The translations under genes and the position numbers were made by a program. Shown here piece by piece: positions 59,122-64,000 of a DNA stretch of 64,000 nucleotides; the first letter of the stretch is position 1; every line of letters starts with the position of its first letter. The DNA is from Aminobacter sp. AP02 (GTDB lineage Bacteria > Pseudomonadota > Alphaproteobacteria > Rhizobiales > Rhizobiaceae). Where the stretch lies: NCBI RefSeq assembly GCF_003148805.1, contig NZ_QGGX01000007.1, positions 1-64,000 on the forward strand, written 5' to 3'. Below the pieces are notes generated by a model. That model was not told where the DNA came from and did not search any database. It was given only the letters and a program-made list of their open reading frames with translations.

Positions 59122-59702
59122 CGCAGGCCATCCCAGGCCTTGATGTCAGCGGTCCTCAACCCACCCATGCGATCGTGGACACGCGGCCCACAGGTCATGA
59201 CGAGTGCGAACACGATCTCGTCCGGTCGTGGCCCATCGGGCACGCCGACTTCCATGGCGTCGAAATGGCTGCGCACGTAAGCGGCGTTGACATGTCCGAT
59301 CGGCACGTCGAGCCGCGCCCCGAATGCGCCCACCTTCTTGGCCGAAGGCACGATCGCCTTGGCTTCGCCGAGCCTCTCGCGCATCGCGTAGCCGCCGGGC
59401 ACATGCCACAGGGCGCCGTGTTCGAGCTCGCCCGCTGAGCCGACAATCGCGCCCTTGCCATAGCCGTCAATGGCTTTCGTGTCGCCGCCGAGCGCCGCGA
59501 TGAGCCGGTCGGAAAGCATCAGTCCGAGCGGCTTCAAATCTTCCATCGCGCTTTGCAGGTCTTCGACATAGCGGCCGGCGAAGGGGTTCTTGACCACGGC
59601 CAATGCCGCCGCGCGTCGTCGAGGCACGTCATTTGCCGGGCCGCCGTCATGGAAAATCTCTTCGACCGTCACTGCGATCTTGCGGATCGGAAATTCAGGC
59701 AT
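59118..59702 (-). CDS. DUF1185 (amino acid synthesis family) protein
   Basis: The 194-residue protein begins MPEFPIRKIAVTVEEIFHDG and contains AALAVVKNPFAGRYVEDLQS and VGSAGELEHGALWHVPGGYA, features of DUF1185. The family name is historic; no reaction is established to my knowledge. The C-terminal part keeps RPDEIVFALVMTCGPRVHDR. It overlaps the UPF0280 gene by 8 bp and the MarR gene by 4 bp, so it is part of the molybdenum hydroxylase/6-hydroxynicotinate reductase-like operon, where a ring-opening or isomerising role is conceivable. Confidence 0.88.
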   Translation of the reverse strand: MPEFPIRKIAVTVEEIFHDGGPANDVPRRRAAALAVVKNPFAGRYVEDLQSAMEDLKPLGLMLSDRLIAALGGDTKAIDGYGKGAIVGSAGELEHGALWHVPGGYAMRERLGEAKAIVPSAKKVGAFGARLDVPIGHVNAAYVRSHFDAMEVGVPDGPRPDEIVFALVMTCGPRVHDRMGGLRTADIKAWDGLR

Positions 59703-60576
59703 GGATCGGAATCCCCCTCGTCGAAACCTCAGATATGGGTACAAACGGCTTGCCGCTGACGCGGTGTGCGCCAGCAAGAAACAGGGCGGCGGAGTGAATC
59801 GACCCCTGCCAGCGAAACGTATCGGCGACTTTCAGCCCGGCATCGAGCGCCGCATTGATTTCAATCGGGGAGAGCGCGCCGACATCCGTCGTCACCTCCC
59901 TGCCTTCGAGGTCGCTGTCGGGGGCCAGTTCGCACGCCGGCCTGCGCCGGATTGCCGGGTGCCCGGGCAGGTCGACGGCGTTGGCGATCAGCGTTGCTGC
60001 TGCATCCGCCGCCGCCCCGCTCGTCGCCAGAACGGTGACCGCGTCTGCGATGCCCAGCGAAAAACTGCGTCCGCGCCAACCGCTGGTGGCGATGCCGCGC
60101 ACAGGGTCTTCAGCGCGTATCGTCAGGCGGTCGGCGAAGCCATGATCTGTCCCGGTGATCGCAACTGAAATCCGCTCGCCACCGGCGATGTGAAGCGCGA
60201 TGTCGCCGCCATTGTTGATGTAGGCACGCTTGAGCCTGCGCCCAGAGACCGTCGCCGCCATCATTTCGTCGGCGACAGAGCCGGCGACTGCCGCCATCGG
60301 CGTGATGAAGTCCAGCGCCAGCGGTGCGACGGCAGCCTCCATGCGTCGTGCGGTCGGACCCGCAAACAGCCTCGCCGTGCCGGAAGCAGGCCGGCGCAGC
60401 TCCGTCAATTCGACGACCAGTTCGCCAAGAATGGTCTGGAAGCGCTCGGCGGCCTGCTGGTAGGCAAGATCTACCTCGCGCTGCTCGCCGAATGCCTCGA
60501 CGATCAGGTCGATCGGGCCGTGATTGAAGTGCAGGCGCCGCTTGTCCGGCAGCCAGCGGATCTCCGGGCCATTCAT
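59695..60576 (-). CDS. UPF0280 family protein (ApbE-like fold)
   Basis: The 293-residue protein begins MNGPEIRWLPDKRRLHFNHG and has the UPF0280 segments VADEMMAATV and YINNGGDIALHIAGGERISV, reminiscent of the GGD metal site of ApbE flavin transferases. The family is linked at fold level to ApbE, so it may attach or handle a flavin for the adjacent reductase; this is inference. Its ATG overlaps by 4 bp the stop of the reductase-like gene. Confidence 0.87.
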   Translation of the reverse strand: MNGPEIRWLPDKRRLHFNHGPIDLIVEAFGEQREVDLAYQQAAERFQTILGELVVELTELRRPASGTARLFAGPTARRMEAAVAPLALDFITPMAAVAGSVADEMMAATVSGRRLKRAYINNGGDIALHIAGGERISVAITGTDHGFADRLTIRAEDPVRGIATSGWRGRSFSLGIADAVTVLATSGAAADAAATLIANAVDLPGHPAIRRRPACELAPDSDLEGREVTTDVGALSPIEINAALDAGLKVADTFRWQGSIHSAALFLAGAHRVSGKPFVPISEVSTRGIPIHA

Positions 60577-62108
60577 GGCGAACCGCCTGTCGCGGCCCGG
60601 CGCAACTGCGCGAGCGGCGGCCAGGGGTTGGCTGTCCCCGCTGGTCCTGTCGCCCGTTCGTTGAAATACTCGCCGCCGCGCTTGAGCACGTCGTCGATGC
60701 TCCGGATTTCGGCTTCGTAGCCGCCAAGTGCCAGATAGTCGTCGCGGCGCAGGGTGAATTCGATTGGCGCCACCAGCGCCGGCGTCGGCACATAGCCGAA
60801 AGCGTTGTCGGGTACGCGGGTCACGTCGACCATAAGCGTGATGCCGCCACCCGGCCAGACATAGACCGGCGCGCCGCCAACGGTCACATAGGTTCTCAGG
60901 CCTTGCACCGAGCGCGTCAGGTTGACCGGATTTTCCGTTACGCCGGCTCGCAAGCTGCCACCGGCGCCGCCGACAAACAGAACCGTACACAAAGCCGGCT
61001 CACAATTGTCCTCGATCAGTCCTACCGACTTTCGCAGCCGCTCCGGAAATAGCTTTGCCACGGGCTGCAGCGCCTCGTCGAGCTCGTAGTAGCCGAACTG
61101 CTCGCCGGTGGTTGAAACCATCAGCAGGCTGAGACCGGGCCGTGCGCCTTTCCTGGCGTTCCATTCCCCGAGGATGTCGAGCGGGTCGGAGATGCTCGTG
61201 CCGCCCCATCCCAACCCCGGCTCCGACACCTTGAAATAGCGGCCCGGCGTCGAGCGCCGGCCAAGGATTTTTATCCCGGTGTCTTCCCAGCCCAGGACCT
61301 TGCCAGCCTGGTGTTCGGAAACGACGCCGGTGATATGATCGTCGACCACGACCACCTCGTCGACAAGCCCGCGCCATTGCCGCGCGAACATGCCGATGGT
61401 CGCCGAACCGCAGCCGACGCGCATCCGCTGCTCGAGCGTGCCGTCGATGACGGGCGGTTTGCCGGCCTCGACGATGACAGCCGCGCCGCCGTCGATGGTC
61501 AATTCCACCGGCTTGCGGTTGCACAGGTTCAGCATCGTGTCGCAGGTCACCCGGCCTTCCGATTTTGACCCGCCCGTCAGGTGATGCACGCCGCCCAGCG
61601 ACAGCATCTGCGAGCCATATTCGCCCGTCGTCACATGGCCGACCGCCTCGCCCCCGGCACGCACCGTTGCTGTTTCGGGGCCGAGATGGCGGTCGGTGTC
61701 GATCTTCACCTTGACGCCGCAGTAGGAGAAGATGCCCTCCGTCACCACCGTGACGAGATCGACGCCCTCGACCTCCTGGCTGACGATGAAGGGGGCCGGC
61801 TTGTAGTCGGGATAGGTGGTGCCGGCGCCGATGGCGGTGACGAAGCGCTGCCCGGTGCTGAGGAGTTCGCCATCCCAGGCCGCGCCTTCGAACGGCACGA
61901 CGTCATGGCCGCTTTCGACCGCATAGTCGAGCACCCGCACCGGGTCGCAGCGCACGATCCTGCCGCCGAAATTGCCGTATCGGTCGCAGGCGCCGGTGCG
62001 CCCGTCGGCGATGTAGCACATCACCGGGCAGGCATCGCAGCGCAGCTTTTCTCCCGCCTCCTTGTCGCCGGCTTCGTGGGTTTCGAAACGTTCGGACAGT
62101 TCGTTCAT
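60573..62108 (-). CDS. 6-hydroxynicotinate reductase-like iron-sulfur protein
   Basis: The 511-residue protein has an N-terminal cysteine cluster, CDACPVMCYIADGRTGACDR (24-43), suited to a [4Fe-4S] centre, and a large domain with RVGCGSATIGMFARQW and LFVGGAGGSLRAG. It resembles 6-hydroxynicotinate reductase of Eubacterium barkeri, which reduces the pyridine ring to tetrahydro-6-oxonicotinate using ferredoxin. It overlaps the molybdenum hydroxylase gene by 4 bp, which would supply the hydroxylated ring. The actual heterocycle may differ from nicotinate. Confidence 0.8.
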   Translation of the reverse strand: MNELSERFETHEAGDKEAGEKLRCDACPVMCYIADGRTGACDRYGNFGGRIVRCDPVRVLDYAVESGHDVVPFEGAAWDGELLSTGQRFVTAIGAGTTYPDYKPAPFIVSQEVEGVDLVTVVTEGIFSYCGVKVKIDTDRHLGPETATVRAGGEAVGHVTTGEYGSQMLSLGGVHHLTGGSKSEGRVTCDTMLNLCNRKPVELTIDGGAAVIVEAGKPPVIDGTLEQRMRVGCGSATIGMFARQWRGLVDEVVVVDDHITGVVSEHQAGKVLGWEDTGIKILGRRSTPGRYFKVSEPGLGWGGTSISDPLDILGEWNARKGARPGLSLLMVSTTGEQFGYYELDEALQPVAKLFPERLRKSVGLIEDNCEPALCTVLFVGGAGGSLRAGVTENPVNLTRSVQGLRTYVTVGGAPVYVWPGGGITLMVDVTRVPDNAFGYVPTPALVAPIEFTLRRDDYLALGGYEAEIRSIDDVLKRGGEYFNERATGPAGTANPWPPLAQLRRAATGGSP

Positions 62109-64000
62109 GGCAACGACCCCGCCGCGCGGATCGCCGCGAGTATGCGCGACGGTGTAGCCGGAACCTTGGTCACCAGAACACCCGTGGCGTGGCGGATGGC
62201 GTTGAGGATGGCGGGTGCCGTCGGGATCAGCACATGCTCGCCCAAACCCTTGGCGCCAAAGGGTCCTTCCGGGTCCGGAACTTCCACCAGGATGGTCTCT
62301 ATGGGCGGTACGTCACCTATCGTCGGGATCAGATAGTCGTGCAGGTTTTCCGTCCGGCCGGTGATGTATTCCTCCATCAGCGCCATACCGATGCCCTGGG
62401 CTATGCCGCCCTCGATCTGGCCCTCGGCAAGCAGCGGGTTGATCGCGCGGCCAACGTCATGTGCCGCGGTGATCTTGACCAACTTTACAGTGCCCAGTGC
62501 CAGATCGACATCAAGCTCAGCGATCTGCGCGCCATAGCCATATACGGCGTAGGGCTTGCCCTGGCCCTTGGCGTCGAGCGGCGCGGTCGGCGGGTCGTAG
62601 CTCTCCTGCGCCGAAAAAACGAGACCGTCGCCATCGGCCGCAAGCCGGGCGAGGTTGATGCGGCGGCGCTCGCCGCCCTCATTCACCAGCAGCAAGGCGT
62701 TTTCCAACTGCAGCGATGCTTGAGGCGAGACGTTGGCAAAGCGGAGGATTTGTTGGCGCAGTTCTCGCGCTGCCTTTTCGGCTGCCTTGCCCGAGACATA
62801 GGTCTGGCGCGAGGCCGATGTCTTGCCGGCATCGGGCGTGATCGCGGTGTCGGCGCCCTTCAGTTCGAAATCACCGAGCGCAAGGCCAAGCGCGTCGGCG
62901 GCAATCTGGGCGATCACCGTGTTCGCGCCCTGACCGATGTCGACGGCACCCTGATGCAGAACGACCTTGCCAACAGGCGAAATGCCCAGCTTGATCGTCG
63001 AAGGATTGGGCAGTGAGGTATTGCCGCAACCATACCAGCACGAGGCGATGCCGATGCCGCGCTTTGTGCCATGGCTGGTTGCGTTCAACCTTTCCGCATC
63101 CGCCAGCGCGCGTGCCCAATGCGGGGTCAATGCCTGAAGGCATTCCGCAATGCCAACGCCCGCCTCAAGACGGTGCCCCGTCACTGTTTCGGAGCCGTTC
63201 CGAAGCGCATTCTTCAAGCGAAGCTGCAGGCGGTCGATGCCGAGCTGGTTGGCGAGATCGTCAAAAAGCGTTTCCTGCATCAGTGTCGCTTGCGGCACGC
63301 CGAAGCCGCGAAAGGCACCCGACACCGGTCCATTGGTGTGGATGGCGCGCGCGGTGGCCCGATAATGCGGCGTGACGTATGGACCCGAGGCATGCACCGG
63401 CACGCGGTTGGCCACGGTCGGCCCGAAGCTGGCATAGGCGCCGGTATTGAACTCGCCGGAAAACACCATGCCGAGGACCGTGCCGTCGGTATCGGCCCCG
63501 ATGGTAGCTCGCATCGACGCCGGATGGCGCTTGGTGGTTGACGCCATCGATTCGTTGCGGCTGTAGGCGAGGGCCGCCTGGCGACCGGTCTTGAGCGCGA
63601 CGAGTCCGATCAGCGGCTGCAGCGACAGATCGATCTTGGAGCCGAAACCGCCGCCGGTTGCAGTCGGCAGGATACGCACCTTTTCCGGTGGGAGCCCTAG
63701 CACACGTGCCGTGTCGTCGCGGTCCAGATGCGGCGCTTGAGTGCAGGCAACAACCGTCAGCGTGTCGCCGGCGACGAATGCGTAGCCGGCTTCCGGTTCG
63801 ATGTAGGCGTGCTCGACATAGGAGGTCTCGATGCTGCCTGATACGACGCAGGCGGCATTTTCCAGCGCTGCCTCCGGCTCACCGCGTTCGACCAATCCGC
63901 GCACCAACACGTTGCCTGGCCGGCTGGCGTGGATCGCTTCCGCTGCGAGCGCCTCCTCTGGATCCATCGTGGCCGGAAGTTCGCGCCATCGCACCGGAAA
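62105..64000 (-). CDS. Xanthine dehydrogenase family molybdopterin-binding subunit (partial)
   Basis: The frame runs off the right edge; the visible 631 residues are the C-terminal part of a molybdenum hydroxylase large subunit. Motifs include TGGGFGSKIDLSLQ and SGAFRGFGVPQATLMQ for the molybdopterin cytosine dinucleotide, GAVDIGQGANTVIAQIA, and GPFGAKGLGEH with the likely catalytic Glu. Such enzymes hydroxylate N-heterocycles or aldehydes with water oxygen. FAD and 2Fe-2S subunits, if separate, would lie upstream beyond 64000. The last four bases overlap the reductase-like gene. Confidence 0.93.
   Translation of the reverse strand, partial: FPVRWRELPATMDPEEALAAEAIHASRPGNVLVRGLVERGEPEAALENAACVVSGSIETSYVEHAYIEPEAGYAFVAGDTLTVVACTQAPHLDRDDTARVLGLPPEKVRILPTATGGGFGSKIDLSLQPLIGLVALKTGRQAALAYSRNESMASTTKRHPASMRATIGADTDGTVLGMVFSGEFNTGAYASFGPTVANRVPVHASGPYVTPHYRATARAIHTNGPVSGAFRGFGVPQATLMQETLFDDLANQLGIDRLQLRLKNALRNGSETVTGHRLEAGVGIAECLQALTPHWARALADAERLNATSHGTKRGIGIASCWYGCGNTSLPNPSTIKLGISPVGKVVLHQGAVDIGQGANTVIAQIAADALGLALGDFELKGADTAITPDAGKTSASRQTYVSGKAAEKAARELRQQILRFANVSPQASLQLENALLLVNEGGERRRINLARLAADGDGLVFSAQESYDPPTAPLDAKGQGKPYAVYGYGAQIAELDVDLALGTVKLVKITAAHDVGRAINPLLAEGQIEGGIAQGIGMALMEEYITGRTENLHDYLIPTIGDVPPIETILVEVPDPEGPFGAKGLGEHVLIPTAPAILNAIRHATGVLVTKVPATPSRILAAIRAAGSLP

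Overview
The window looks like chromosomal DNA of a high-GC alphaproteobacterium of the order Hyphomicrobiales, most like the Mesorhizobium/Aminobacter group of the Phyllobacteriaceae. The support is a fused malic enzyme-phosphotransacetylase, an Irr-type iron control element next to irpA, many periplasmic-binding-protein ABC operons with LacI or GntR control, and short GC-rich palindromic repeats in gaps between genes. No tRNA, rRNA or CRISPR array was seen. This assignment is inferred from gene content; no 16S sequence is present.

Left end (1-10.2 kb). The end of an unidentified ORF and a possible IS3-like terminus abut a coiled-coil ATPase that has lost its 5' half. mutS and maeB follow as a divergent housekeeping pair. 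From 6.66 to 9.83 kb, in visibly AT-richer DNA, lies a two-gene operon: a D12-class adenine methyltransferase overlapping by 4 bp a 775-residue protein that combines a PD-(D/E)XK-type motif, a DndB-like DGQHR segment and a C-terminal HEPN-like Rx4H motif. This is the best candidate in the window for an undescribed modification/defence system. A GC-rich, strongly foldable gene-free stretch (10.20-10.41 kb) follows.

Middle (10.7-34.1 kb). Ordinary metabolism and repair genes: a PfkB-family adenosine kinase, an EI24/CysZ-like membrane protein, a PEP-mutase family lyase, a HAD phosphatase, dut, a class II amidotransferase, an AraC regulator, two VOC proteins, a DNA alkylation repair protein, prfC and phnN. 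An iron cluster runs from 28.1 down to 22.1 kb: irpA, bfd, bfr, a di-haem oxidoreductase, a second imelysin-like protein and a Tat-exported DUF1513 protein, preceded by a perfect 21-bp Irr-type palindrome. Then come a ferredoxin-reductase-like flavoprotein, gabT, a DGPF/ECF sigma factor pair and a DUF2189 membrane protein.

Right half (34.4-64 kb). A six-gene ribose-type sugar ABC operon (binding protein, ATPase, two permeases, LacI regulator, Gfo/Idh dehydrogenase) has a palindromic operator candidate upstream. Next are a DMT exporter and rpe. A ten-gene amino-sugar locus (43.3-53.7 kb) holds nagA, a SIS-type deaminase, a GntR regulator and a BadF-type kinase, divergent from murQ and a complete MalFGK-type importer with a Gfo/Idh dehydrogenase; together they would import GlcNAc/MurNAc-type sugars and convert them to fructose 6-phosphate. 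hyuAB (ATP-dependent lactamase type) and fpr come next. The last operon encodes MarR, DUF1185, UPF0280, a 6-hydroxynicotinate reductase-like iron-sulfur protein and a molybdenum hydroxylase that runs off the window, which suggests reductive breakdown of an N-heterocycle.
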